DNA from: Acinetobacter rathckeae
GTDB taxonomy: Bacteria > Pseudomonadota > Gammaproteobacteria > Pseudomonadales > Moraxellaceae
Assembly (NCBI RefSeq): GCF_015627125.1
Contig: NZ_VTDO01000004.1
Location: forward strand, 62,001 to 126,000
Length of the DNA: 64,000 bases
Direction of reading: 5' to 3'
Below, one piece after another: positions 1-8,681 of this stretch. Position 1 is the first letter of the stretch, and every line of letters begins with the position of its first letter. The notes beneath the pieces were generated by a model. It saw nothing but the letters and a program-made list of their open reading frames with translations. It made no database searches and was not told the origin of the DNA. Both the position numbers and the translations under genes were made by a program.

Positions 1-431
1 TGAGCTTGAATATATGCGGCTGTTCCTGCATGCTCTAGGAGTGTTAATCGTGTTGTAAAACAGCGTAGGGTGTGTGGGTCGAGCTGTTCCCACGGGTTAA
101 TCATAATCATTTTTTCAATGCATTTTGGTGCGATTTTTGCCAACTCCATACCAATAAATGCACCGAGTGCATGACCAATAAAGTAGCATTGGTCGATGTG
201 TGCAGTTTGCATGATCTGATGTAATTCAGTGGCCATGTCTGTCAGGCTGTAGCCATTGGGTAGGTCTGCACTGTTGCTAGTAATGCCAATGTGGTCATAG
301 GTGAGTACATGAAAATGTTGGCTGAGGGCTTCAATTTGTGGCTTCCAAAATTGAGCATGGCCGCCTAAACCTGAGCTCAACACAACGGTTTTGGCATGGG
401 TGTTTTGACTTGGATAAATTGTATATGTCAT
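1..431 (-). CDS. rutD: RutD-like aminoacrylate hydrolase, N-terminal part (cut by window edge)
   Basis: The gene starts at an ATG (complement of 429-431) and stays open to the window edge, giving about 143 residues of an expected 265 or so. The alpha/beta-hydrolase start is clear: VVLSSGLGG forms the oxyanion-loop region and GHALGAFIG the nucleophile elbow. The elbow has Ala where most hydrolases have Ser, and as I recall E. coli RutD also reads GHALGA there. A later block, HTLRCF with nearby LLEHAG, also resembles RutD. RutD belongs to the Rut pathway of pyrimidine-ring degradation, where it speeds aminoacrylate breakdown. The rest of a rut operon would lie to the left, outside the window. 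The family call rests on remembered similarity; a general alpha/beta hydrolase is the alternative. Confidence 0.8.
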   Translation of the reverse strand, partial: MTYTIYPSQNTHAKTVVLSSGLGGHAQFWKPQIEALSQHFHVLTYDHIGITSNSADLPNGYSLTDMATELHQIMQTAHIDQCYFIGHALGAFIGMELAKIAPKCIEKMIMINPWEQLDPHTLRCFTTRLTLLEHAGTAAYIQA

Positions 432-638
432 GGTTAAATCAAAAAATAAAAAAGGTGTTATTCTTTTAAAAGCAAAAATTATACCCATTAACAATCGCAC
501 TACAGCAACGGTTATAGATTAAGTAAATTTTAATGGCTTTATGGCAGTATAAATACTGCACATATTCGATGATGTTATTTTTATTTAAACCTTTAATTTT
601 TAAAATCTTTTATTGTCTTTATAACAACATGGTTTTTT

Positions 639-2114
639 ATGTTACTCAGTTATCAAAAACAGTGGTTTGGTCATGTCCGTAAAGACATTTTAGCAGGGCT
701 TGTGGTTGGGCTTGCTTTAATTCCAGAAGCCATTTCTTTTTCAGTCATTGCAGGTGTTGACCCAAGTGTGGGGCTATACGCAGCCTTTTCTATGGCTGTT
801 GTGATTGCATTTGTGGGAGGGCGTCCCGCCATGATCTCGGCGGCCACAGGGGCAATGGCATTGCTCATGGTCACGTTGGTGAAAGAACATGGTTTACAGT
901 ATTTATTTGCCACCACCATTTTAACGGGTTTGCTACAAATTACCATTGGTAAAATTCGTTTGGCTCGACTGATGCGTTTTGTACCGAAGCCTGTAGTGAT
1001 TGGCTTTGTGAATGCTTTGGCGATTGTGACATTTATGGCACAGCTACCACACTTAATACATGTGCCTTATGCGGTGTATGGTTTGGTGGTGTTGGGGCTT
1101 TTGATTATTTATGCGTTTCCTAAAATTCCCAAAGTGGGGCAGATGTTACCCCCTTCGCTGGTTTGTATTATTGTCCTGACGTTACTGACCATCTTTTTAG
1201 GGCTGTCGGTTAAAACAGTGGGTGATATGGGGCATTTGCCACAGAGCTTACCTGTTTTTCTCATGCCTGATATTCCATTTACATGGCAAACCCTTGGCAT
1301 TATTTTTCCTTATGCGATTGCCATGGCTTTTGTAGGTTTGCTTGAGTCAGTGATGACGGCTAAGTTGATTGACCAAATTACCCATACTGAAAGTAATAAA
1401 CACCAAGAATGTATCGGGCAGGGCATTGCCAATATTGTCACAGGCTTTTTAGGAGGCATGGCAGGCTGTGCCATTATTGGTCAGTCAATGATTAATGTGA
1501 AGTCGGGTGCAAGAGGTCGATTATCTACATTTGTGGCAGGTGCATTTTTACTGGTATTGGTGCTGTTTTTAACGGGGTGGTTAAAAGTCATTCCTATGGC
1601 TGCATTGGTGGCTGTGATGATTGTGGTGTGTATACATACCTTTGATTGGCAGTCGATCACACAATTTAAAAACCAACCTACAAGTAATAATGTGGTGATG
1701 ATTGTGACAGTCGCCGTGGTACTGCTGAGTCATAACTTAGCTTTAGGTGTATTAGCAGGTGTACTGGTGTCAGCTTTGTGTTTGGTGGCACAACTTGAAC
1801 AAAGTATTCAGGTGAAAGCACTGCCCATCTTGGAGCAAACCCAAACGTATCAAGTGACAGGACAGCTATTTTTTAGTTCGTCTGACATATTTCTTAAAGC
1901 CTTTGATTTTAATATAGAAGCTGTTCATCATGTCGTGATTGACTTAACAGCAGCAGATGTGTGGGATATTAACGCAGTAGAAGCATTAGATTTGGTGGCA
2001 CAGCAATATCAGTACCGTCAAATCACGTGTACTGTGGTGGGATTAAATGAAAGAAGTTTAATGATGATGCAGCGTTACGGTCGTGACAACACCCTTGTTG
2101 AATCTCACGGGTGA
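639..2114 (+). CDS. SulP-family inorganic anion transporter with STAS domain
   Basis: This 491-residue inner-membrane protein has about ten to twelve hydrophobic segments over residues 15-385. The SulP N-terminal signature is present (ILAGLVVGLALIPEAISFS, with GVDPSVGLYAAF after it). The C-terminal 90 residues form a soluble STAS domain containing VVIDLTAADVWDINAVEALD. SulP proteins carry sulfate, bicarbonate or dicarboxylates; the substrate cannot be told here. The ATG at 639 has no clear Shine-Dalgarno sequence, and the ATG ten bases upstream is out of frame. The next gene follows after 59 bases on the same strand, so co-transcription is possible. No carbonic anhydrase or sulfur gene lies nearby to suggest a substrate. 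Confidence 0.88.
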   Translation: MLLSYQKQWFGHVRKDILAGLVVGLALIPEAISFSVIAGVDPSVGLYAAFSMAVVIAFVGGRPAMISAATGAMALLMVTLVKEHGLQYLFATTILTGLLQITIGKIRLARLMRFVPKPVVIGFVNALAIVTFMAQLPHLIHVPYAVYGLVVLGLLIIYAFPKIPKVGQMLPPSLVCIIVLTLLTIFLGLSVKTVGDMGHLPQSLPVFLMPDIPFTWQTLGIIFPYAIAMAFVGLLESVMTAKLIDQITHTESNKHQECIGQGIANIVTGFLGGMAGCAIIGQSMINVKSGARGRLSTFVAGAFLLVLVLFLTGWLKVIPMAALVAVMIVVCIHTFDWQSITQFKNQPTSNNVVMIVTVAVVLLSHNLALGVLAGVLVSALCLVAQLEQSIQVKALPILEQTQTYQVTGQLFFSSSDIFLKAFDFNIEAVHHVVIDLTAADVWDINAVEALDLVAQQYQYRQITCTVVGLNERSLMMMQRYGRDNTLVESHG

Positions 2115-2173
2115 GTGAAGCGGTATGATATTGATAGACATTGTAATGGGCCAATTGGTTGTATAGGAAAGAT

Positions 2174-4174
2174 ATGCTAAGCCACATTTTAAAAAAAACA
2201 CGTCGCAGTTGTATTGCTATGGCAATACTGGCCACAAGTGCTGCCCTGCATGCACAAACGCCGTCAAATACGGCAGATCCTTTAACAGTCATTGGTTACC
2301 ATGAGGTCACGAATGCTGCAAATGATGCTGTGATACCCATGTATGCAGTGACCACCACGAACTTTGAAGCACAAATCAACTATTTGAAAAATAATGGTTT
2401 CCATTTTATTTCTACCGACCAGTTGATTAAAGCACATGCAGGTCAAATCACATTGCCACCTAAGCCTGTGCTACTAACAGTCGATGATGGCTATGAGTCG
2501 TTTTATAGCAACATTTACCCCTTTGTAAAAGCCAATAAAATTCCAATTGTATTGGCGATAGTCGGTTCTTGGGTCGATACACCAAGTAACCAAGAAGTAC
2601 ATTTTGGTGATAGCGAAGTGGCACGTAATAAAATTTTAACGTGGGCACAAATTAAAGAAATGAGTGACAGTGGCTATGTCGAAATTGCCAGCCACAGTTA
2701 TGACTTGCATCATGGTGTATTGGGTAATCCGCAAGGTAACTCACAACCTGCGGCCACAACACGCATATATAATCCAACGACTAAAGGTTATGAAAATGAC
2801 CAGCAGTATGCACAGCGTATTTTTCAGGATTTGAAAAAGAACAATGATCGCATGAAAGCCAATGGCATACCGTCCCCACGTGTGATGGTTTGGCCGTATG
2901 GTCGTTATAATGCACAAACGGTGGCTGTTGCAAAGAAACTTGGCATGCCAATTACCGTGAGTTTGGACGATGGCCCTGTGTTTGTAAATCAGCCACTGAG
3001 TGCAATCAACCGTATTTTAATTGAAAGCAAAATGACGGTCGATGATTTGGGTAAAGAGATTTATAACCGTCAGCACGACTTAGGTGATAACTACCGTGCA
3101 CAAAAAATTATGCATGTCGATCTTGACTATATTTATGACAAAGACGAAAAACAAGAAGAAAAAAATCTTGGTTTGCTGTTAGACCGTATTCAGCAAATGA
3201 ATGTCAATACCGTGTATCTACAAGCATTCTCAGATACAGACGCCAATGGTTCAGCCGACATGGTGTATTTCCCGAATCGTTATATTCCAATGCGTCAAGA
3301 CCTGTTTAACCGTGTCGCATGGCAAATTGAAAAACGTACACAGGTAAAACGCGTTTATGCATGGATGCCACTTTTAGCATGGGAGCTACCGAAAACTAAC
3401 CCTGTGTCTAAAGACCTGGTGAAAACTGAGCAACCAAAAGCCAGTGATCATTTAAATATGGGTTACATTCGTTTGTCGCCGTATTCTGCACCTGCTCGTA
3501 AAGTGATTGAAGGTATTTTTGAAGATCTGGGTAAATCTGCGACATTTGATGGGGTATTATTCCATGATGACACCACGTTGTCAGACTATGAAGATGCGAG
3601 CCCTGAAGCATTAAAAGCCTATGCCAAAGCAGGGTTATCTACCAACCTAGAAGCAGTTCGACATGATGACCAGCAATTACAAAAGTGGACCGCATTTAAG
3701 ACCAAAACTATTGATGACTTTGCAATGCAAGTGGCCAAAGATGTTAGACAATATCAGCCTGCATTATTAACAGCACGTAATATGTATGCTCAAGTGGTAC
3801 TCAGCCCGTATGCAGAAAATTGGTATTCGCAGTCGTTAGAGCAATCACTCAACCGTTATGACTTTACGGCCATTATGGCCATGCCATATATGGAACAAGC
3901 CAAAGATAAAGATCAGTTCTATACAGATATTGTGAATCGTTTAAAGCAGTATCCAAATGGTTTACGTAAAGCGGTGGTCGAGTTGCAAGCCGTGAATTGG
4001 CGTAAAGACAATGCCCCAATTCCATCACAAGAGTTGGCTGATACCATTACTTCTTTATACAATCAGGGTGTAATTCATGTGGGTTATTATCCAGATGATC
4101 CAATTAAAGGCCACCCAGACCCTGCCGTTTTGCGTAAGGTCTTTGACTTGAAGCCAAACCGTGTTCAGCAATAA
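2174..4174 (+). CDS. pgaB: PgaB-like poly-beta-1,6-N-acetylglucosamine deacetylase, no pga partners nearby
   Basis: The 666-residue protein has the PgaB two-domain plan. Residues about 40-310 form a polysaccharide-deacetylase domain with the metal-site Asp pair (TVDDGY), a His pair in ASHSYDLHHG, and VWPYGRYN. The rest is the C-terminal glycoside-hydrolase-like domain, starting near MHVDLDYIYDKD. PgaB deacetylates the biofilm polymer PNAG in the periplasm so that it can be exported. The start at 2174 is chosen over 2159 because AGGAAAG lies just before it. The signal peptide ends in ALHA with no lipobox Cys, whereas E. coli PgaB is a lipoprotein. No pgaA, pgaC or pgaD is present, so its role here may differ. 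A strong terminator follows. Confidence 0.85.
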   Translation: MLSHILKKTRRSCIAMAILATSAALHAQTPSNTADPLTVIGYHEVTNAANDAVIPMYAVTTTNFEAQINYLKNNGFHFISTDQLIKAHAGQITLPPKPVLLTVDDGYESFYSNIYPFVKANKIPIVLAIVGSWVDTPSNQEVHFGDSEVARNKILTWAQIKEMSDSGYVEIASHSYDLHHGVLGNPQGNSQPAATTRIYNPTTKGYENDQQYAQRIFQDLKKNNDRMKANGIPSPRVMVWPYGRYNAQTVAVAKKLGMPITVSLDDGPVFVNQPLSAINRILIESKMTVDDLGKEIYNRQHDLGDNYRAQKIMHVDLDYIYDKDEKQEEKNLGLLLDRIQQMNVNTVYLQAFSDTDANGSADMVYFPNRYIPMRQDLFNRVAWQIEKRTQVKRVYAWMPLLAWELPKTNPVSKDLVKTEQPKASDHLNMGYIRLSPYSAPARKVIEGIFEDLGKSATFDGVLFHDDTTLSDYEDASPEALKAYAKAGLSTNLEAVRHDDQQLQKWTAFKTKTIDDFAMQVAKDVRQYQPALLTARNMYAQVVLSPYAENWYSQSLEQSLNRYDFTAIMAMPYMEQAKDKDQFYTDIVNRLKQYPNGLRKAVVELQAVNWRKDNAPIPSQELADTITSLYNQGVIHVGYYPDDPIKGHPDPAVLRKVFDLKPNRVQQ

Positions 4175-4189
4175 TCTTTAAAGCAGTAG

Positions 4190-4220
4190 AACAAGCGAGG
4201 GAATCCTCGCTTGTTTTTTT
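4190..4220 (+). terminator. Rho-independent terminator after pgaB
   Basis: An 11-bp perfect stem (AACAAGCGAGG, loop GAAT, CCTCGCTTGTT) is followed directly by a T run. It ends the pgaB transcript just ahead of the next gene's ribosome binding site. Confidence 0.92.
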
Positions 4221-4236
4221 ATAGGAGTAGGCTATT

Positions 4237-5061
4237 GTGAAAGCAGAGCTTATAAGTTTAGCCAAGCATGTCTTGGAAAATTCTTTCGCCGTAGATCCCC
4301 CATTTTCTATTTACTCAGCACATCAGGTTCAAATTATTCAGAATGTGCCAATTTTGAAGCCATTACTTATTTTTGTTCTCAGCGGTTTGAAAGCATTTGG
4401 AAAACATGGCGACATTCAGTGCTTGGCGGGTGAATTTATTCTATTATCTGCAAGTACACAGATGGATATGCGAAACATTCCGCATCAAGAAGAATATTTT
4501 GCAGTACTGATTGATTGTGAATATGCAGACTTTCATGACTTACCACAAGGTTTTGGTGTGCCTAAACCCTATGTGAAAGGAGAAGTTGATCCTGCTTTAG
4601 CACTTGCTCTCAAACAGTTTATAGAAATTTCTTCTGTTGCACCTTTAGTAGTAACATCAGATCGAAAAAAAGAACTTTTAAAGCTCATTTATCACGCAGG
4701 TTATTCTGATATCTCTAATCTTTATAAGCACTTAACCATCAGTGAAAAAGTACAATCCTTGTTGTGTGAAAATAGATTACAAGATTATACGGCAGAGCAG
4801 ATTGCATCATCATTATTTATGAGTGTGTCTACACTAAGACGAAAGCTGAAAAGAGAATCTGATTGTCTGTCTGAAATAAAACATCGGGTACGTTTAGCAC
4901 ATGGCTTACACTTAATTCAGACCACGCATTGGAGTATTGGTCATATCGCGAGTGAATGTGGTTATGTATCCGCCTCTAGATTTACTGAACAATTTAAACA
5001 TCGCTTTGGTATGACCCCACGAGCCATTCGGAAAACAAAATTGCATGTTGAGAGCGAATAG
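4237..5061 (+). CDS. AraC-family transcriptional regulator
   Basis: This 274-residue protein starts at GTG with AGGAG about nine bases upstream. Residues 1-160 look like a small cupin-type sensor domain, with no strong ligand clue. Residues about 165-270 carry the two helix-turn-helix motifs of AraC proteins: TAEQIASSLFMSVSTLRRKL and the stronger family signature IGHIASECGYVSASRFTEQF followed by RFGMTPRAIRK. It lies 74 bases ahead of elbB on the same strand. AraC regulators often control a neighbour, so elbB or the facing adhP are possible targets, but this is only inferred from position. Confidence 0.88.
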   Translation: MKAELISLAKHVLENSFAVDPPFSIYSAHQVQIIQNVPILKPLLIFVLSGLKAFGKHGDIQCLAGEFILLSASTQMDMRNIPHQEEYFAVLIDCEYADFHDLPQGFGVPKPYVKGEVDPALALALKQFIEISSVAPLVVTSDRKKELLKLIYHAGYSDISNLYKHLTISEKVQSLLCENRLQDYTAEQIASSLFMSVSTLRRKLKRESDCLSEIKHRVRLAHGLHLIQTTHWSIGHIASECGYVSASRFTEQFKHRFGMTPRAIRKTKLHVESE

Positions 5062-5135
5062 TTGACGTTTAAACGTATAAATATTTCTGCTTAAAGCCAC
5101 TATAGTTATATTTTAAATGTTAGAAAGTTTGGTCT

Positions 5136-5783
5136 ATGACAATGAAGAAAATCGCAGTGGTTTTATCGGGTTGTGGTTATTTAGATGGGGCAGAAATCAG
5201 AGAGTCTGTTTTAACATTATTGGCTTTAGATACTGAACAAGTGACCTATAGTATTTTTGCTCCTGACCAGCAACAACATCATACAGTGAATCATTTTACA
5301 CAAGATGTAAATGCTTTAGAGTCTAGAAATGTTTTACAAGAGGCGAGCCGAATCGCACGAGGAAAAATTCTTCCACTTACAGAATTAGATAGTACGCTTT
5401 TTGATGCACTGATTATTCCAGGTGGTTTTGGTGTTGCTAAAAACTTATCTAATTTTGCTTTTCATGGAGCAGATGGGCAGGTAAATACGCATATGGTTGA
5501 AATTCTTAAATCATTTCAATCCAGTAAAAAACCAATTGGGGCAATTTGTATTGCACCCGTTTTATTGGCCTTGGTTTTTGGTCATTTAAATCCAAAAATT
5601 ACATTGGGGTCAGCTGTAAATATTGCCCAAGAGATTGAAAAAACTGGGGCAATACACCAAGTATGTGAAACAGTCAGTTGTGTGGCAGATGAAGAGCAGT
5701 TATTTGTTACAACGCCTGCATATATGGACGATGAAGCAAACTTGACTGACGTATTTCAAGGTCAATCACCATACGGCCTGTAA
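5136..5783 (+). CDS. elbB: ElbB-type glyoxalase (DJ-1/PfpI family), 3' end replaced
   Basis: Residues 1-199 match ElbB, the 'enhancing lycopene biosynthesis' protein with glyoxalase III activity: the start [20 protein letters not shown], the block [18 protein letters not shown], the Cys elbow [10 protein letters not shown], and VTTPAYM. The family normally continues about 24 residues after AYM in a helix rich in hydrophobic residues. Here about 12 plausible residues (to VFQG) are followed by QSPYGL and a stop. Those last codons are read from the reverse complement of the adhP coding end. The gene therefore seems to have lost its last dozen residues in the deletion that joined it to adhP. The core and Cys are intact, so some activity is possible. 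The start may be 5136 or 5142. Confidence 0.82.
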   Translation: MTMKKIAVVLSGCGYLDGAEIRESVLTLLALDTEQVTYSIFAPDQQQHHTVNHFTQDVNALESRNVLQEASRIARGKILPLTELDSTLFDALIIPGGFGVAKNLSNFAFHGADGQVNTHMVEILKSFQSSKKPIGAICIAPVLLALVFGHLNPKITLGSAVNIAQEIEKTGAIHQVCETVSCVADEEQLFVTTPAYMDDEANLTDVFQGQSPYGL

Positions 5784-6757
5784 TTTTACCTTGTTCCATT
5801 TCAGTAAAAATCGCATTAATGTCTTTCAGTGGGCGCTTAGTGACTTTAGGCACAACTTTACCTTCAGCGGCAAATTGGAAGGCCTCTTTTAAATCTTCAC
5901 GTGTGCCGACTAAAGAACCCACCACTTGAATACCATCAAGCACTAAACGTGGAATATTTAAGTCCATAGACTCAGGCGGTAAACCAACAGCAACCAAACG
6001 CCCACCTGCACGTAGACAATCTACTGCAGCGTTAAATGCAGAGCGAGCTACAGCAGTGACAACCGCAGCATGAGCACCTCCGCATTTTTCTTGCATGATT
6101 TTGGCGGCATCTTCTTGTATTGGGTTAATGACTAAATCTGCACCCATAGATTTTGCCAATTCAAGTTGTGACTCATTGACATCTATAGCAACTACTTTGG
6201 CATTAAAGACATTTTTTGCATATTGTAATGCTAAGTTACCCAAGCCACCTAAGCCGTAAATGGCAATCCATTGACCGGGTTTAATCTCAGAGACCTTAAC
6301 GGCTTTATAGGTTGTTACCCCTGCACATGTGATACTGCTTGCAGCAGCAGGGTCTAAATTGTCTGGTACTTTTACTGCATAGTCAGCAACGACAATACAT
6401 TCTTGTGCCATGCCACCGTCGACAGAGTAGCCTGCATTTTTCACATTTCGGCAGAGTGTTTCATTGCCACTATTGCAGTATTCACAGTGGCCACAACCTT
6501 GAAAAAACCATGCCACACTGGCGCGATCACCGACTTTAAGTGAAGTTACACCTGAGTATACTTCTTTGACAATACCAATGCCTTCATGCCCTAAAGTTGT
6601 GCCTGTGACATCACCAAAATGTCCTTCTTTAACGTGTAAGTCGGTATGGCATACCCCGCAACTCCATACTTAAAAGTGCTTCACCGTACTGTAAAGGACG
6701 TAGTTTTTTATCTTGAATGTCTACACCATGATCTTTTTTCACAACTGCTGCTTTCAT
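5707..6757 (-). pseudogene. adhP: Zinc alcohol dehydrogenase AdhP, frameshifted near its start and altered at its end
   Basis: The gene starts at the ATG at 6757 (MKAAVVKKDHGVD) and reads correctly to LLSME. There the frame shifts near 6660: codons after ATG GAG need two more bases (or one fewer) to continue as [17 protein letters not shown]. In the given frame a stop follows within a dozen codons. The rest is a well-kept AdhP: zinc ligands CGHCEYC, cofactor motif [16 protein letters not shown], and HAAVVTAVA. After GRMVID the family should end within a few residues. Here LEIRQSS and more is read from the end of elbB. AdhP oxidises ethanol to acetaldehyde. Without the frameshift it would be about 340 residues. 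A sequencing error could explain the frameshift but not the altered 3' end. Confidence 0.85.
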
Positions 6758-7108
6758 GAGTTTGCTCCAATTTACGTGTAATAAATTAACCCTGTTGCCG
6801 GTGCTATTTTGTTTTGTCTATGCATTTTAAATCTTTGTTGGCAACAGCTTTATATTACTCCCCTTACTTAAAAAATGAGGGTGTTTTTTTAATTTTTTAA
6901 GCTATTTTTAAGGCGTGAAAAATGGTATAATTAGCATATTGAATCCCGTGATTTTTAGTCGGGATTTTATTGTTATATGTTTGTTTTTTAATAAAAATAT
7001 AAATTAAATATAGAGTGTATTAAAAGCCTTTGGGGTTTACCTAAAAATGATTACTTTTATTGTTGTGCTATGCATATTGTGAGGGATGTGTCAGAAGCAA
7101 AAAAATGC
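6758..7108. other. Intergenic region with a -10-like box and a small hairpin
   Basis: No gene is visible. On the plus strand a TATAAT box at 6926-6931 is followed by a 7-bp hairpin (AATCCCG at 6942-6948 with CGGGATT at 6960-6966) and a T-rich stretch. The spacing is too short for an ordinary small RNA, so this may be a terminator or a leader structure. The promoter of adhP should lie at the left end, on the minus strand. Confidence 0.35.
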
Positions 7109-7378
7109 TTATATATTTGGTGACTGTGTTTTTAGATCTAAGGATTTATTGGTTTGAGTGACGGTAAAGGATTGGTCATTTATTAATATTTTCTGGTTCA
7201 CTTGAGCTGTATCTAATAGCGGATACAGTTGAATATCAATTAATAGGTCATTTTCAGTATCGATCCAAATCCGATTTGTATAAACCTGACCCTGATGATC
7301 TGTGAAAGACTCTTCAATGCACTGTAGTTGCAACAGGTTAAGGTTTTCTGATTGTAAAAAGATAGATGAGTTGAACAT
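7109..7378 (-). CDS. Small hypothetical protein (about 89 residues)
   Basis: I do not recognise this protein. The reading frame begins at an ATG (complement of 7376-7378) with AGG about six bases before it; the TTG just upstream is less likely. The product is acidic to neutral and has no membrane segment or Cys motif. It contains alternating hydrophobic stretches such as RIWIDTENDLLIDIQLYPLLD, suggesting a small beta-rich domain. It is divergent from the BLUF gene, and the 34-bp palindrome lies between the two. The good ribosome binding site and lack of any competing gene argue that it is real, but support is modest. Confidence 0.5.
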   Translation of the reverse strand: MFNSSIFLQSENLNLLQLQCIEESFTDHQGQVYTNRIWIDTENDLLIDIQLYPLLDTAQVNQKILINDQSFTVTQTNKSLDLKTQSPNI

Positions 7379-7469
7379 CAAGTACCTAATAATTAAAGAT
7401 ATGAAGGCAGATTCTATTATTTCATTGGGGTACTGACAAAATGAATATTCTATTTTTTGTTACAAGTGG

Positions 7470-7503
7470 GCAATATTTGTAAGCCATGGCTTACAAATAT
7501 TGC
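7470..7503. repeat. 34-bp perfect palindrome between divergent genes
   Basis: The half-site is GCAATATTTGTAAGCCA and its exact complement follows with no spacer, centred on CATG. It lies about 90 bases from each of the two divergent genes. In RNA it would form a strong hairpin, followed on the plus strand by TTATTTTTC. It could be an operator for a dimeric regulator or a terminator/attenuator ahead of the BLUF gene. Confidence 0.8.
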
Positions 7504-7589
7504 TTATTTTTCAAGCTTGTGGTTTGATTGTTGAGTAAGATGCTTTCAACTTTTTGTAAATTTAAACATACTCTACAAATCTGATCTGG

Positions 7590-8024
7590 ATGATTAATGT
7601 GAAATTGCATTTTTTATGTTATTCGAGCATTCGTACAGGAAATCATGAAAATTTATTGGATGAAATTTCTGATATTTTAACAGTGGCACATACATTTAAT
7701 AAAAAGCATCGGATCACAGGGGTATTATATTATTCACAAGGACAATTTTTTCAATATATTGAAGGTCTTGAGCAAGTCATTGAAGACCTATTCGACCATA
7801 TTGCCGTAGATTCAAGGCATCACTATATTCACTATTACGGTACATTTCCAACAAGCGAGCGTCGCTTTAAAGATTGGTCTATGAAATACGTTCAAGACAA
7901 CTCCCAAGTAAGTATGCTTTTTGAGCAACGAAAAAAATCCCTAATCCTCTTTGATCATTTAAGTGAAAATAGCCTCATGAAATTGATAGATGATTTAATG
8001 AATACTGATGAAACGACTCGCTAA
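7590..8024 (+). CDS. BLUF-domain blue-light sensor, single domain
   Basis: This 144-residue protein is a short BLUF protein that binds FAD and senses blue light. The key residues all line up: the Tyr in LCYSS, the Asn in FNKKHRITGVLYY, and the Gln in GQFFQYIEG, matching Tyr21, Asn45 and Gln63 of AppA. RRFKDWSMKYV after the core is also typical of short Acinetobacter BLUF proteins. The C-terminal 45 residues carry no output domain, so signalling must go through a protein partner, as for the Acinetobacter BLUF protein BlsA. ATG at 7590 is used; GTG at 7599 is an alternative. A second BLUF-like gene follows 86 bases downstream. Confidence 0.9.
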   Translation: MINVKLHFLCYSSIRTGNHENLLDEISDILTVAHTFNKKHRITGVLYYSQGQFFQYIEGLEQVIEDLFDHIAVDSRHHYIHYYGTFPTSERRFKDWSMKYVQDNSQVSMLFEQRKKSLILFDHLSENSLMKLIDDLMNTDETTR

Positions 8025-8110
8025 TCAAATATTATTCGGTATATTTGATGGCAGAAAAATAATGGTATTTGATTGCTTATTACACCTTTTTTATAGGGGT
8101 TACGACACAA

Positions 8111-8575
8111 GTGAAAATTAAATATTGTTATTTTGGCTTGGTAAAGTTGAATGAAAAAGAGACATTAATTGATCATTTATTTTCTATTCAGAGACTGATT
8201 TTAAAGTTTTCACAGCAATACGAAATTAATGGTGTTTTTTACTATGCGCACCAATCTTTTTTTCATTGCCTTGAAGGCGATGCAGATGTCATTGATATTC
8301 TGCTCTCAAAGTTAGAACAATTACAAATACTGTATTCCTGTAAGCATGTAAATGCAGTAGACACCGTGAGTTACAGTTCATGGAGTATGCGATATGTTAC
8401 GAAAGACTCTGAAATATTTGAATTCTTAAAAGCAAGAAATTTAAATAAGTTTCAGCCACTAGCGCTTGATTCAAGCGATCGTGAAAAGCTCGTGACAGTG
8501 ATTGAAGCTCAGTATACAACTAATAAAGTAAAATCCAAAAAAGGTTATAAAGTCAGAGGCTATAAAGCGTATTAA
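8111..8575 (+). CDS. Degenerate BLUF-like protein lacking flavin-site residues
   Basis: The fold-defining spacing of BLUF is kept when aligned to its upstream neighbour: VKIKYCYFGL, FSQQYEINGVFYY, SFFHCLEGD and SSWSMRYV. All three photocycle residues differ: Tyr becomes Phe, Asn becomes Ser and Gln becomes His. It is therefore unlikely to perform normal BLUF photochemistry. The C terminus is basic (VKSKKGYKVRGYK). I place the start at GTG 8111, with AGGGG upstream, because this matches the neighbour's N terminus; a TTG at 8069 would add 14 residues. It may pair with the intact BLUF protein, which is inference. A strong terminator follows. Confidence 0.72.
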   Translation: MKIKYCYFGLVKLNEKETLIDHLFSIQRLILKFSQQYEINGVFYYAHQSFFHCLEGDADVIDILLSKLEQLQILYSCKHVNAVDTVSYSSWSMRYVTKDSEIFEFLKARNLNKFQPLALDSSDREKLVTVIEAQYTTNKVKSKKGYKVRGYKAY

Positions 8576-8611
8576 CATGATTTTTAATATGTATGCCCTA
8601 AGTGTTCAAGC

Positions 8612-8653
8612 AACAAAGCCCTTTATTGAGTTAAGTTTATAAAGGGCTTTGTT
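8612..8653 (+). terminator. Rho-independent terminator after the BLUF pair
   Basis: A 15-bp perfect stem (AACAAAGCCCTTTAT pairing with ATAAAGGGCTTTGTT) encloses a 12-base loop. It sits between the convergent BLUF and qorB genes and may serve both. Confidence 0.9.
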
Positions 8654-8681
8654 TAAATAGTCACTCGTGAAATTGAATGAG

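Noticed and set aside
2159-2173. Longer start for pgaB at 2159
   Set aside because: The AGGAAAG ribosome binding site lies after this codon, and the signal peptide begins cleanly at 2174.
6926-6980. Small RNA gene from the TATAAT box to the small hairpin
   Set aside because: The distance from the presumed start to the hairpin is only about 10-20 bases, too short for a functional small RNA.
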